Assembly: GCA_910584195.1 (NCBI GenBank)
Contig: CAJTYV010000005.1
Span: 124,001 to 188,000, forward strand
From: an uncultured Ruminococcus sp.
GTDB lineage: Bacteria > Bacillota > Clostridia > Oscillospirales > Ruminococcaceae
Length of the DNA stretch: 64,000 nt
Reading direction: 5' to 3'
Shown: positions 52,050 through 61,772 of the stretch, piece after piece
Layout: every line of letters starts with the position of its first letter
Position numbering within the stretch: the stretch's first letter is position 1
Notes under the pieces: generated by a model
The model's database searches: none
Told to the model about the DNA's origin: nothing
What the model saw: the letters and a program-made list of their open reading frames with translations, nothing else
Made by a program: the position numbers and the translations under genes

Positions 52050-53106
52050 TTAAAATATCCTCCAATGCCTCGAAAAGCTTGTCCATTTCTTCGTCAGTTC
52101 CAACGGTGATGCGCAGATACTCGCATATAACCGGCTTATTCCAGTAACGGACGAATATCCTGCGCTTTTTCAGCTCGTCAAATACATACTGAGCAGATTT
52201 TTTCGGCGGACTTGCAAAAATAAAGTTCGCTTTAGAATCAGTAAATGTAAATCCAAGCTCAGCAAGACGCTTTTTAGAACGCTCACGGGTTTCGATTATC
52301 TTGCTTACTGTTTCATTAAAATATTTTTCATCCTTTACAGCCGCCGCGCCGCAAAGCTGAGTGAGCGTATTCATAGTGTAAGAATTTATGGAAAACTTCA
52401 CATCGTTCATATACTTTATCAGCTTTTCGCTGCCCATAGCAAAGCCGATACGCATACCTGCCATTGATCGCGACTTTGAAAACGTCTGGACAACCAGCAG
52501 ATTTTCGTACCTTTCAATAAGCGGCAAACAGCTTTCTCCGCCGAAATCCACGTAAGCCTCGTCTATTATAACAACGGAATCGGGATTGACTTTTACAATA
52601 TTTTCGATTACTTCCAAAGGAGCGGCAACTCCTGTAGGAGCGTTAGGATTAGCAATTACGATGCCGCCGTTTTCGGTTACGTAATCCTCGGGCGCGATAT
52701 TGAAGCCGCTTTTAAGCGGTATCTGCCTGTACGGAATGCGGTAAACGTCCGCCCAGACATCGTAAAAGGAATAGGTGATGTCGGGGAAAAGTATCGGTCT
52801 GTCACTTCCGAAAAATGTCATAAATGCTACTGCCAAAACATCGTCCGATCCTACTCCTGCAAATATTTGTGAGGACTTCAAGCCGTATCTTTTTGCAATA
52901 GCATCTGTAAGTACAGTTGAATCGGGGTCGGGATAAAGTCTCATTCTGCCGCAGTCGAAGTCGTCTAATATCTTCCTTACGTCAGGAGCAGGCGGATAAG
53001 GATTTTCGTTGGTATTCAGCTTTATAACGTCCGAAAACTGCGGCTGCTCTCCCGGAACATAGGGAACGACCTTTCTTACGCAGCTCTCCCAATTATTTTT
53101 ATTCAT
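52042..53106 (-). CDS. hisC: Histidinol-phosphate aminotransferase
   Basis: PLP-dependent transaminase, imidazole acetol phosphate to histidinol phosphate. 354 residues with KLNTNENPYPPAP, DEAYVDFGGES, the PLP Lys in TFSKSRSMAGMRIGF, and a C-terminal YLRITVGTDEE. ATG 53106 is chosen as the more credible start; GTG 53115 is in frame but too close to the AAAG site. Between hisD and hisB. Confidence 0.95.
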   Translation of the reverse strand: MNKNNWESCVRKVVPYVPGEQPQFSDVIKLNTNENPYPPAPDVRKILDDFDCGRMRLYPDPDSTVLTDAIAKRYGLKSSQIFAGVGSDDVLAVAFMTFFGSDRPILFPDITYSFYDVWADVYRIPYRQIPLKSGFNIAPEDYVTENGGIVIANPNAPTGVAAPLEVIENIVKVNPDSVVIIDEAYVDFGGESCLPLIERYENLLVVQTFSKSRSMAGMRIGFAMGSEKLIKYMNDVKFSINSYTMNTLTQLCGAAAVKDEKYFNETVSKIIETRERSKKRLAELGFTFTDSKANFIFASPPKKSAQYVFDELKKRRIFVRYWNKPVICEYLRITVGTDEEMDKLFEALEDILNG

Positions 53107-53129
53107 CAATATCACATCTTTCTGCCGTT

Positions 53130-54413
53130 TTACTCAAAACGCACCTTAATAGCATTTGCGTGAGCCGTAAGTCCTTCCTTTTCAGCAATAAGGACAATAT
53201 CGTCCTTAGCTTCTTCGAGGGCGTCTCTTGTATAATATGTATAGCTTATTCGCTTAGTGAAGCTCGCCACGCCAAGGGGAGAGAAGAATCGTGCCGTACC
53301 GCTTGTGGGAAGTACGTGATTAGGACCTGCATAATAGTCGCCCAGCGGCTCGGAGGCATAATTTCCGAGGAATATCGAACCGGCGTTGTCGAGACTTCCC
53401 AACAGCTCCATGGGATTCTCCATAAGTACCTCAAGATGCTCGGGAGCTATCTCATTTGCCAGTTCTACGCATTTTTCACGGCTGTCCGCAATAATGACTG
53501 CGCCGTAATCGTTAAGAGACTTCTCGATTATTTCCTTACGTGACAAATATTCTTTCTGCCGTTCGATCTCGGCTATAGTAGCATCAGCCAGCTTTTCGCT
53601 TGTCGTCACCATTATCGCTGAAGCAAGAACGTCATGCTCAGCCTGAGACATAAGGTCTGCCGCGGCAAACTTCGGGTCTGCCGTTTCATCGGCAATGACA
53701 AGTATCTCGCTCGGACCTGCTATCATGTCAATATCGACAACGCCGTAAAGCAGCTTTTTCGCTGTTGCAACATAGATATTTCCCGGACCGACTATCTTGT
53801 CGCACTTAGGTATCTCCTCAGTGCCGTATGCAAGAGCCGCAATAGCCTGCGCTCCTCCCGAAAGGAACACACGGTCAACTCCGCATATTGCCGCTGCCAC
53901 AAGAATATCCTTATTCGGCGTACCGTCTTTCAGCGGCGGAGTTACCATAATTATCTCCTTGACACCGGCTATCTTCGCCGGTATCGCGTTCATCAGCACG
54001 CTTGACGGATATGCCGCCGTACCGCCCGGAACGTAAAGTCCAACTCTTGAAAGTCCGCGTACTCTCTGTCCGAGAATAACTCCGTTTTCTTTCGGATCAA
54101 TAAATCCCTGCTCTTTCTGACGATTATGAAAATCTGCGATATTTTCCTGAGCATTAAGCAAAGCAGTGACAAATTCGGGTTCTGCTTCTGTGAGAGCGTC
54201 GTTTATCACCTCGCGCGGAACTTCATAATACTGCGGCAGATTTCCGTCAAATTTCAGAGTGTAATTTTTTACTGCTGTATCGCCGTTTTCTTTGACATTG
54301 TCTATGATAGCGGAAACGGTTTCCGTTACTTTTTTATTTGTTTCACCTGCACGTTTATTGAGTTCAGCAAGAAATATGACCTCGTCCGTGCCGTTAGCAT
54401 AAATCTTTTTCAT
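53130..54413 (-). CDS. hisD: Histidinol dehydrogenase
   Basis: Zn-dependent, NAD-linked final two oxidations from histidinol to histidine. 427 residues: GLYVPGGTAAYPSSVLMNA, DRVFLSGGAQAIAALAYG, SQAEHDVLASA, PEHLEVL and the Zn/His motif GPNHVLPTSGTARF. RBS GAGGAG. The start ATG overlaps hisG's TGA (ATGA), as in coupled operons. Confidence 0.97.
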   Translation of the reverse strand: MKKIYANGTDEVIFLAELNKRAGETNKKVTETVSAIIDNVKENGDTAVKNYTLKFDGNLPQYYEVPREVINDALTEAEPEFVTALLNAQENIADFHNRQKEQGFIDPKENGVILGQRVRGLSRVGLYVPGGTAAYPSSVLMNAIPAKIAGVKEIIMVTPPLKDGTPNKDILVAAAICGVDRVFLSGGAQAIAALAYGTEEIPKCDKIVGPGNIYVATAKKLLYGVVDIDMIAGPSEILVIADETADPKFAAADLMSQAEHDVLASAIMVTTSEKLADATIAEIERQKEYLSRKEIIEKSLNDYGAVIIADSREKCVELANEIAPEHLEVLMENPMELLGSLDNAGSIFLGNYASEPLGDYYAGPNHVLPTSGTARFFSPLGVASFTKRISYTYYTRDALEEAKDDIVLIAEKEGLTAHANAIKVRFE

Positions 54414-55042
54414 TTAATATTCTCCTCTATGAGCTTAATGAGCTTCTCTATTTCATTCTGACGCATTTTTAAACTTACAGTATTAACGATCAGTCTTGCG
54501 GAAATAGGCGCAACGTTCTCAATGACTTCAAGTCCGTTTTCTTTCAAAGTAGTACCTGTCTCCACTATATCAACAATACCGTCGGCAAGTCCGAGTATGG
54601 GAGCAAGCTCGACAGAACCCTCGATCTTGATAATATCCGTATCCATACCTTTTTTCTCAAAAAAACTGCGTGCAACATTGGGATATTTTGTAGCAATAGT
54701 CTTTATTCCGTAGCCGCTGTAAAAATTATAGTCTTTTTTTACGGCAAGAGCGAATTTGCACAGTCCGAAACCTAAATCAAGCATTTCGAAAAATTTGCCC
54801 TTCATCTCCATTATCGTATCCTTACCCACAACTCCCATATCGCATACGCCATGTTCAACATAGGTTATTACGTCGTTCGCCTTTGCGAGAACGACCTCAA
54901 GATTCGCATCGGTTACGGGAAGAATAAGCTTCCTGCCTTTTTCACGGACTGCGGTACAGTCAAAACCCATTTTCTCCAAAAGACCTACCGTATCCTTTTC
55001 AAGTCTGCCCTTAGTAAGAGCGATTCTGATAGGTTTATTCAT
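54410..55042 (-). CDS. hisG: ATP phosphoribosyltransferase, short form
   Basis: First, feedback-controlled step of histidine synthesis. 210 residues, the short form that lacks the regulatory ACT domain and needs HisZ. IRIALTKGRLEKDTVGLLE at the N-terminus and DGIVDIVETGTTLKENGLEV (PRPP-binding) are seen. Start overlaps the stop of hisZ. RBS GAGGAGG. Confidence 0.97.
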   Translation of the reverse strand: MNKPIRIALTKGRLEKDTVGLLEKMGFDCTAVREKGRKLILPVTDANLEVVLAKANDVITYVEHGVCDMGVVGKDTIMEMKGKFFEMLDLGFGLCKFALAVKKDYNFYSGYGIKTIATKYPNVARSFFEKKGMDTDIIKIEGSVELAPILGLADGIVDIVETGTTLKENGLEVIENVAPISARLIVNTVSLKMRQNEIEKLIKLIEENIK

Positions 55043-56229
55043 TAATCTTCCTCCTCGCAGCTGACAACGACGACCTTGCCGATTCTTTTTTCTTTTGCAT
55101 ATTCACGAACAAACTCTATATCACCGAACAAAGCATTTTCAACTATAAATCCCTGTTCGCGCAGTTCTCTTGCCTGTTTGATTGCCGCGACCTCGCAGCC
55201 CTCCTCGGCAAAAACAATAACATCGGTTGAGGGTTCAGCAGGCAGTATACCGTTTCTTTCAATTACCTTAGATACAGCGTTTACATTTACTGCAAAACCT
55301 ACCGCCGGAATATCATATCCGAAATCCGATATTAGCTTGTCATAGCGTCCGCCCGAAATGACCTCCTCGCCGTGACCCTTTAGATAACCTTTGATAATAA
55401 GCCCGGTGTAATAGTCAGTTTTATTTACAAGACCAAGATCAACGGTGATATTTCCGTCCTTTCCGCAAATCTCCGCCGTATCACGATAAACCTCACGAAG
55501 CTCGTCAAGAATACGCTTAACATTTTCATCGGGAATAAGTTCTTCAGCTTTTTCAAAAATTTCCTCGCCGCCAAAAAGTGCAGGGAGCTTTTTAAGAGCA
55601 GCCGTTACAGCGGTATTGCCAAACGTATCGAGGAAATCATTAAGCGCAGGAAAATTCTTGTTCTCTATAAGCTTACGGATATATTCCTTATCAGCTTCAT
55701 CTGCTTCAAGCCTGTCTACAAGCGCCTTGAAAACGCCTATATGACCAAGCTCAAGGGAATACTCGAGTCCGAAAGCATTAAGTGAATCAACTGCAGCTGA
55801 AATAACTTCTAAATCAGCCATTTTCATCTCCGAACCTATAAGCTCGATACCTGCCTGAACAGTTTCATCGCTTCTTCCCTTTAACGCTGATTCATTGCGG
55901 TAAACCGTCTGATTGTAACAAAGCTTCAATGGAAGCTCCGCATCTTTAAGACGAGTCGCCACTACGCGCGCGATAGGCATGGTAGAATCAGGGCGCATTA
56001 CGAGAAGACGTCCCTTGCTGTCAGTCATCTTGTACAGTGTTTCCTGAGGAAAATAGCGTGATTTCATATTAAATACATCGAAAAATTCCAAACCTGGTGT
56101 TATCATTTCGCTGTAGCCTCTACTTTTAAAAAGTTTAAGCAGAGTATTCTCTATATTTCGTCTTACAACGCACTCTCCGAAAAGCAGATCCTTTGTTCCT
56201 TCGGGAGTGATAAGATCGTAGTTTTTCAT
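55042..56229 (-). CDS. hisZ: ATP phosphoribosyltransferase regulatory subunit
   Basis: Paralogue of histidyl-tRNA synthetase that makes a hetero-octamer with short HisG and senses histidine. 395 residues with class II motif 2-like LLVMRPDSTMPIARVVATRL, and YYTGLIIKGYLKGHGEEVISGGRYD. It lacks the anticodon-binding synthetase activity motifs. ATG 56229 has AAAGGAG upstream; the frame to 56244 begins at a GTG inside that site. First gene of the his operon, with promoter TTGACT-17-TATCAT at 56320-56292. Confidence 0.96.
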   Translation of the reverse strand: MKNYDLITPEGTKDLLFGECVVRRNIENTLLKLFKSRGYSEMITPGLEFFDVFNMKSRYFPQETLYKMTDSKGRLLVMRPDSTMPIARVVATRLKDAELPLKLCYNQTVYRNESALKGRSDETVQAGIELIGSEMKMADLEVISAAVDSLNAFGLEYSLELGHIGVFKALVDRLEADEADKEYIRKLIENKNFPALNDFLDTFGNTAVTAALKKLPALFGGEEIFEKAEELIPDENVKRILDELREVYRDTAEICGKDGNITVDLGLVNKTDYYTGLIIKGYLKGHGEEVISGGRYDKLISDFGYDIPAVGFAVNVNAVSKVIERNGILPAEPSTDVIVFAEEGCEVAAIKQARELREQGFIVENALFGDIEFVREYAKEKRIGKVVVVSCEEED

Positions 56230-56291
56230 AAAAACTCCTTTCACATCTGTATTGTTAAGCTTTTCTCACTTTAGCGTATTAACACAATAAC

Positions 56292-56320
56292 ATGATACCA
56301 CAATACAATAATAAAGTCAA
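56292..56320 (-). promoter_or_regulatory. Promoter of the his operon
   Basis: TTGACT (56320-56315), 17-bp spacer, TATCAT (56297-56292), inside the short gap after polC. No His T-box is visible: the leader is only about 60 nt. Confidence 0.65.
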
Positions 56321-56321
56321 G

Positions 56322-59300
56322 TCAAAAGAATGACATTTGTGTAGATTCAGGCAAATCGCCGAAAGCCCCTATATTTTTCAACACGTCAATTGTTGTTTTT
56401 GATACACCGCTCATCTGCTGAAATTCCTCAATTGAAATAAATCCTCCTGCCTGAGCTGCTTCATAAAGCCCTCTGGCAGCATTTTCCCCTACGCCCGACA
56501 TTGCCGCAAATGGTATTCGCAGCTTTCCGTCCTCCAAAAGATAATCGACAGCATGGGATTTAAACAGATTAATTGGCAAAAATTCATATCCTCTTGAAAG
56601 CATTTCATTTGTTATAAGAAGTATATCGTAAAGATCGCTTTCTTTTTTTGAACGATCGTTTCCAAGTTCTTTGAGCTGCATGATCCTCGCTCGTACCGCA
56701 TCTTTTCCTTTTACCGCAAGCTCGGAATCGAAATCCTCTCCGCGTACAGAGAAATATGTCGAATAGTATTCCAAAGGCTTATACAATTTAAACCAACCAA
56801 GCTTCATAGCAGCAATAACGTAAGCTGCCGCATGCGCTTTCGGAAACATGTATTTTATTTTCAGACAGCTGTCTATGTACCAGTCGGGAACATCATGCTC
56901 TTTGAGCATCTGAATGATCTCAGGTGTAAACTGCTTCGCAGCCTTTCCTTTACGTGTCCATTCCATTATTTGGAATGCCATTTTAGGCTCGACGTTCTTA
57001 TATAAAAGGTACGTCATAATGCTGTCACGAGTTCCGATAACGTCCGATATTTTACATGTGCCGTTTTCAATAAGATCCTTTGCGTTTCCGAGCCATACGT
57101 CCGTACCATGTGAAAGTCCCGAAATCTGCAAAAAATCGCTGAACCGTGTTGGCTTTGCGTCAAGGAGCATGCCTATAGTAAAATTCGTACCCATTTCAGG
57201 TATTCCCAGACTTCCGGTTTTACAAAAAATTTCTTCCTCTGTTACTCCAAGTACAGAGCAATCGGTACACATCTTAATTACCTGAGCATCGTAAGCGGGA
57301 ATATCTTTTATTTTCAGTCCGGTCAAATCCTCCAAATGCTTATATAAGGTCGGTACAACGTGACCAAGCTCGTCAAGTTTAAGAATAGTATCATGGAGAG
57401 AATTAAAGTCAAAATGAGTTGTAATGACCTCAGAGTCTGCCGAATCAGCAGGATGCTGAACAGGAGTAAAGTCATATACCTCAAAATCGGACGGAACAAC
57501 TACCATTCCGCCTGGGTGCTGACCTGTTGTTCTTTTGATGCCTGTACAGCCTATTGAAAGACGGTTAAGCTCAGCATAATTTAGAGATATTCCGTTTTCT
57601 TCACAATATTTTTTTACATAGCCGAAAGCCGTTTTATCAGCAACAGCCGAAATGGTTCCGGCTTTGAAAACGTTGGATTTACCGAAAAGCTTTTCCGTAT
57701 ATCTGTGAGCGTAAAACTGATACTCTCCTGAGAAATTCAAGTCAATATCAGGAGCTTTATCGCCGTCAAATCCCAAGAATGTCTCAAAAGGTATATCATG
57801 ACCCTCGCGCAGCATATCGGTACCGCATTTAGGACAATTTTTTGGAGGAAGATCAAATCCCGAACCGTATTTTCCGTCAAGAATAAATTCACTGTGCTTG
57901 CATTCGGAGTTCGGACATATATAGTGCGGCGCAAGAGGATTAACCTCGGAAATTCCTGCCATTGACGCCACAAACGACGAACCTACCGAACCTCGCGAAC
58001 CTACAAGATAGCCATTGTCAACAGAATTCCATACAAGCTTCTGAGCTATAATATAAAGAACCGAAAAACCATGTTTTATAATTGATGAAAGTTCACGGTC
58101 AAGGCGTTTTTCCACCAATTCCGGCAAAGGATTGCCATAAATTTCATAAGCCTTATCATGCGTTATGCGCACAAGATCTTCTTCTGCCCCGTCAATTGTC
58201 GGTGTAAATGTTCCTTTCGGTATCGGACGGACTATCTCAACCATATCGGCGATAGCGTTAGTATTGGCAATAACAACCTCCTTAGCCTTTTCCTCGCCAA
58301 GGTATGCGAACTCTTCAAGCATTTCATCAGTTGTACGGAAATAAAGCATAGCCTGATTTTCAGCGTCCTTAAATCCCATGCTTGCAAGAATTATTTTGCG
58401 GTAAACAGCGTCCTTAGGATCCATGAAATGAACATCGCAGGTAGCGCATACAGGGATATTCAGTTTGTCACCGAGAGAAATAATTTTTCGGTTATACTCC
58501 AGAAGTTCTTCATCGTCTGCGGCAGTTCCCTCACGAACCATAAATTCATTATTGCAGACAGGCTGTATTTCAAGATAATCGTAAAATTTTGCAAGCTCCT
58601 CTATTTTGCTTTCAGGTTTTTTAGCAAGCATAGCCTGAAACAGTTCTCCCGCTTCGCATGCGCTTCCGAAAATCAATCCTTCACGATGTTCCATAAGAAC
58701 AGATTTCGGAATAAGCGGTTTTTTATAGAAGTATTCAAGGTTGCTGACAGACACAAGACGATAAAGATTCTTAAGTCCTGCCTGACTTCTCACCAAAATT
58801 ATCTGATGATAGGATTTCAACTTTTTAACTTCTATATCTTTTATCAGTTCATTTATTTGGTCAATGTGAGTATATCCTCTTTGAGATTTAAGACGGCTCA
58901 CAAGCTCAATATAAATTTTAGACAGAATGAGAGCATCCTGATCGGCACGATGATGTTCAAAACTACCTAATTTCAGCGCTTTTGCAACATTATTCAGTCT
59001 ATGACGTCCGATAGCCGGCAGCATTGCCTGACAAAGAATAAGGGTATCAAGCCAATTAAAATCAAAATTTATATTGTTTCTCTTGCAAACCTCAGATATC
59101 ATTGTAATATCAAAATTAGCATTATGAGCAACCAAAATCGGCTTATCTCCGCAAAATTCCATAAATTTACGAACAGCTTCGGCTTCCCCCGGAGCATCTT
59201 TCACCATATCGTCCGTAATTCCGGTTAACTCGGTTATTTTTTCGGGTATATGCTTTCCGGGATTAACATAAGTCTCAAAGGTGTCAATATTTTGTAAATT

Positions 59301-60653
59301 TTTTACCTTTACAGCGGCGATACTTGTAAGCCTGTCCGTTGAAAAGCTAAGACCTGTCGTCTCAACGTCAAATACGATAAATTCACCGTTAAGATCTCTT
59401 GTGTCGGGATTTTTTAGAATAAGCTCACGATCAATATCATTTACAACGTAAGCCTCCATGCCATAAATAACCTTGAAATTCTTAGGCATATTATACATAC
59501 AGTCCGGAAATGCCTGAACGCAGCCGTGATCGGTTATTGCCATTGCCTGATGCCCCCATTCGGCAGCTCTTGTTATGAGCCTTACGGGATCTGTAACTGC
59601 ATCCATAGCAGACATATTGCTGTGACAATGAAGTTCTACACGCTTTTCAGGATATGTATCCGTTTTAGGTATGCGCTTGACCTTGATAAGGGAATTAGGA
59701 TTAATACAGATGTCATGTGCGAAATCATCATAATCTATTTTTCCCGATACAAGGAAAGTAGCTCCCGGTTTGAACGATGATAGTTTTTCAAGTTCTTCAT
59801 CGCCTTTTTTGACAAATATTTTTATCAGAACAGAACCACTGTAATCCGTAAGTCCGTAGGTTATGACGGTGTTACCTGTTTTAAGCTCCTTAACTTCCTT
59901 TGAGAAAACATCTCCGAGAAGCGTGACCTTATTGCCAAGACATCCTACTGCTTCGGAAATTGCAGCGGGAATCTCACGAATTGCGCGTCCTTTAATAATT
60001 TCTGCCGATTCACTGTCAAAAATCAAATTAGCTCCGCCGCTGTCAACAGTCTGCGTCGGAACAGCCGCAGCGGCAGCTTCATTATGAATCTGCTCAGGAG
60101 ATTTTTCGGGAGTAAGCTGATAACTGTAATCAGGAAGCTCAGCTGCCATTTTTTCAATCATTTCGTCATATTCGTCATGGTTGACAGCCTCGTTTCCTCC
60201 CAGTTTCACTTCAATGCTTACTCCAAACTGATTATATATCAATTGAGAAAGCTTTCGGCAAAAACCGTCTTTCGTGAGTATGTCCAGTCCTCCGTGTTTC
60301 AATTCTATTTGCAGAATATCGTCTTTTAAAGCCATTTCGGCATCATTGAGAAAACCGTTTACAACTGAAACATCACGTTTAAGCATTTCGATAAGTCCAT
60401 TCATACAGTTTAGATCGAAAAGCTCTCTCGAATACCGTGGGTTCAATCGAACAGATTCGGCTTCTATAGCTTTGGCAACGGCATTATCGAACGCAGAAAT
60501 ATCCTTGTACGGCACAATATTTTTAAACTCTGCAAAAAAGGAAAAATGCTTTAAATTTTCCGAATATGTCAGCTTATATATACGCCCATTCCTGACAGAA
60601 TCGGGAATTTCAGGACAGTATTCCTTTAAAAAATCCGATAAATTTATATTCAA
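56322..60653 (-). CDS. polC: DNA polymerase III PolC, Gram-positive type (TTG start)
   Basis: Main replicative polymerase with built-in proofreading. 1443 residues. N-terminal domain, then an OB fold (KVTLLGDVFSKEVKELKTGN), PHP domain part 1 (KRVELHCHSNMSAMDAV), an inserted 3'-5' exonuclease (FIVFDVETTGLSFSTDR; AHNANFDITM; HHRADQDALILSKI), PHP part 2, a Cys4 zinc site (CPNSECKHSEF...CPKCGTDM), the palm with GSRGSVGSSFVASM and PDIDLNFSGEYQ, and C-terminal HhH and tau-binding parts. The start codon is TTG 60653, which overlaps the ispG stop (TTGA), with GGAGG 10 nt upstream. Coupled with ispG. Confidence 0.97.
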   Translation of the reverse strand: MNINLSDFLKEYCPEIPDSVRNGRIYKLTYSENLKHFSFFAEFKNIVPYKDISAFDNAVAKAIEAESVRLNPRYSRELFDLNCMNGLIEMLKRDVSVVNGFLNDAEMALKDDILQIELKHGGLDILTKDGFCRKLSQLIYNQFGVSIEVKLGGNEAVNHDEYDEMIEKMAAELPDYSYQLTPEKSPEQIHNEAAAAAVPTQTVDSGGANLIFDSESAEIIKGRAIREIPAAISEAVGCLGNKVTLLGDVFSKEVKELKTGNTVITYGLTDYSGSVLIKIFVKKGDEELEKLSSFKPGATFLVSGKIDYDDFAHDICINPNSLIKVKRIPKTDTYPEKRVELHCHSNMSAMDAVTDPVRLITRAAEWGHQAMAITDHGCVQAFPDCMYNMPKNFKVIYGMEAYVVNDIDRELILKNPDTRDLNGEFIVFDVETTGLSFSTDRLTSIAAVKVKNLQNIDTFETYVNPGKHIPEKITELTGITDDMVKDAPGEAEAVRKFMEFCGDKPILVAHNANFDITMISEVCKRNNINFDFNWLDTLILCQAMLPAIGRHRLNNVAKALKLGSFEHHRADQDALILSKIYIELVSRLKSQRGYTHIDQINELIKDIEVKKLKSYHQIILVRSQAGLKNLYRLVSVSNLEYFYKKPLIPKSVLMEHREGLIFGSACEAGELFQAMLAKKPESKIEELAKFYDYLEIQPVCNNEFMVREGTAADDEELLEYNRKIISLGDKLNIPVCATCDVHFMDPKDAVYRKIILASMGFKDAENQAMLYFRTTDEMLEEFAYLGEEKAKEVVIANTNAIADMVEIVRPIPKGTFTPTIDGAEEDLVRITHDKAYEIYGNPLPELVEKRLDRELSSIIKHGFSVLYIIAQKLVWNSVDNGYLVGSRGSVGSSFVASMAGISEVNPLAPHYICPNSECKHSEFILDGKYGSGFDLPPKNCPKCGTDMLREGHDIPFETFLGFDGDKAPDIDLNFSGEYQFYAHRYTEKLFGKSNVFKAGTISAVADKTAFGYVKKYCEENGISLNYAELNRLSIGCTGIKRTTGQHPGGMVVVPSDFEVYDFTPVQHPADSADSEVITTHFDFNSLHDTILKLDELGHVVPTLYKHLEDLTGLKIKDIPAYDAQVIKMCTDCSVLGVTEEEIFCKTGSLGIPEMGTNFTIGMLLDAKPTRFSDFLQISGLSHGTDVWLGNAKDLIENGTCKISDVIGTRDSIMTYLLYKNVEPKMAFQIMEWTRKGKAAKQFTPEIIQMLKEHDVPDWYIDSCLKIKYMFPKAHAAAYVIAAMKLGWFKLYKPLEYYSTYFSVRGEDFDSELAVKGKDAVRARIMQLKELGNDRSKKESDLYDILLITNEMLSRGYEFLPINLFKSHAVDYLLEDGKLRIPFAAMSGVGENAARGLYEAAQAGGFISIEEFQQMSGVSKTTIDVLKNIGAFGDLPESTQMSFF

Positions 60654-61687
60654 AGCTTTTCAACCTCCGCAAGAAGTTCGGAAACTATGTCCTCCTCCTT
60701 GATCTTGCGCTGTGTACCGTCTTTTTTAAAGATTATTGCGCATCCGTCACCTCCTGCAATTCCAACATCAGCTTCACGAGCTTCACCTGGACCGTTAACA
60801 ACGCATCCCATAACAGCTACTGTAATGTCTTTTTCCGAATCGGCAAGAACAGCCTCAACTTTCTTAGCCGTACCGATAAGGTCAATGCGGGTACGTCCGC
60901 AGGTAGGGCATGAAACAATAGTAACTCCCTTTCTTTTTCCGATACATTTAAGAATATCTTTAGCCGCCGCGACTTCCTTGACCGGTTCATCGGTAAGGGA
61001 AACACGAATGGTTTCCCCTATGCCGTCACACAGCAGAGAACCTATTCCAACAGCAGATTTTATAAGTCCCATGCGTTCCGTCCCCGCCTCGGTAACGCCT
61101 AAATGAAGCGGATACCTGCATTTTTCCGCAGCCAAACGGTAGCACGCTATCATTCTATTTACATCAGAGGATTTTATAGAAATAACAATATCGTCAAAAT
61201 CAAAACGTTCCAAAAGAGCCGCATGGTTCAATGCGCTTTCAACAAGAGCTTCCGGTGTAGGAGAACCATATTTAGCCAAGATCTCTTTCTCCAAAGAACC
61301 TGAATTTACACCGATGCGTATAGGAAGATTTTTGAGGCGGCATGCGTCAACAACAGCCTTTACTCTGTCAAGAGATCCGATATTTCCCGGATTAATACGT
61401 ATCTTGTCAACTCCTGCCGCAGCCGCTTCAACAGCAAGGCGATAATCAAAATGAATATCGGCAACAAGCGGAATTTTTACAGCTTCTTTTATTGCGGGAA
61501 TCAGCTTTATCGCTTCCTTATCCGGTATTGCTGCACGAACGATCTCGCAGCCTGCCTTTTCCAGCTCTATTGCCTGTTTTACGCTTCCCTCAATATCATA
61601 AGAAGGCACGTTAAGCATGGATTGTATGTAAATGCGGCTGCCGTCCAAAACACAACCGCCGACTTTCACGGGCTTTATATTTCTCAT
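60650..61687 (-). CDS. ispG: 4-hydroxy-3-methylbut-2-enyl-diphosphate synthase
   Basis: 4Fe-4S enzyme of the MEP isoprenoid pathway, converting MEcPP to HMBPP. 345 residues: N-terminal barrel with QSMLNVPSYDIEGSVKQ and VADIHFDYRLAVEAA, then the C-terminal cluster domain with CPTCGRTRID and VMGCVVNGPGEAREAD. Only three canonical Cys ligands plus Glu are expected, and CPTC and GCVVNGPGE are in place. Downstream of the rseP-type protease and dxr in one run; polC overlaps its 3' end by four bases. Confidence 0.97.
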   Translation of the reverse strand: MRNIKPVKVGGCVLDGSRIYIQSMLNVPSYDIEGSVKQAIELEKAGCEIVRAAIPDKEAIKLIPAIKEAVKIPLVADIHFDYRLAVEAAAAGVDKIRINPGNIGSLDRVKAVVDACRLKNLPIRIGVNSGSLEKEILAKYGSPTPEALVESALNHAALLERFDFDDIVISIKSSDVNRMIACYRLAAEKCRYPLHLGVTEAGTERMGLIKSAVGIGSLLCDGIGETIRVSLTDEPVKEVAAAKDILKCIGKRKGVTIVSCPTCGRTRIDLIGTAKKVEAVLADSEKDITVAVMGCVVNGPGEAREADVGIAGGDGCAIIFKKDGTQRKIKEEDIVSELLAEVEKL

Positions 61688-61772
61688 AATCTTCTCCTTT
61701 TGAATATAGTTTTAAAATGAGCCTGTATTCGCTTTGTTGTTCAAAAATAATTCACACTCAATGAAGATCATA

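Noticed and set aside
56230..56321. Histidine T-box leader upstream of hisZ
   Set aside because: The gap to polC is under 100 bases and lacks GGGTGG-type T-box sequence or a terminator; only a simple promoter fits.
58158..58970. Open frame of 270 codons antisense to polC
   Set aside because: It lies wholly within polC on the other strand, has a Phe/Ile/Tyr-rich low-information composition and no family feature; a shadow of polC codons.
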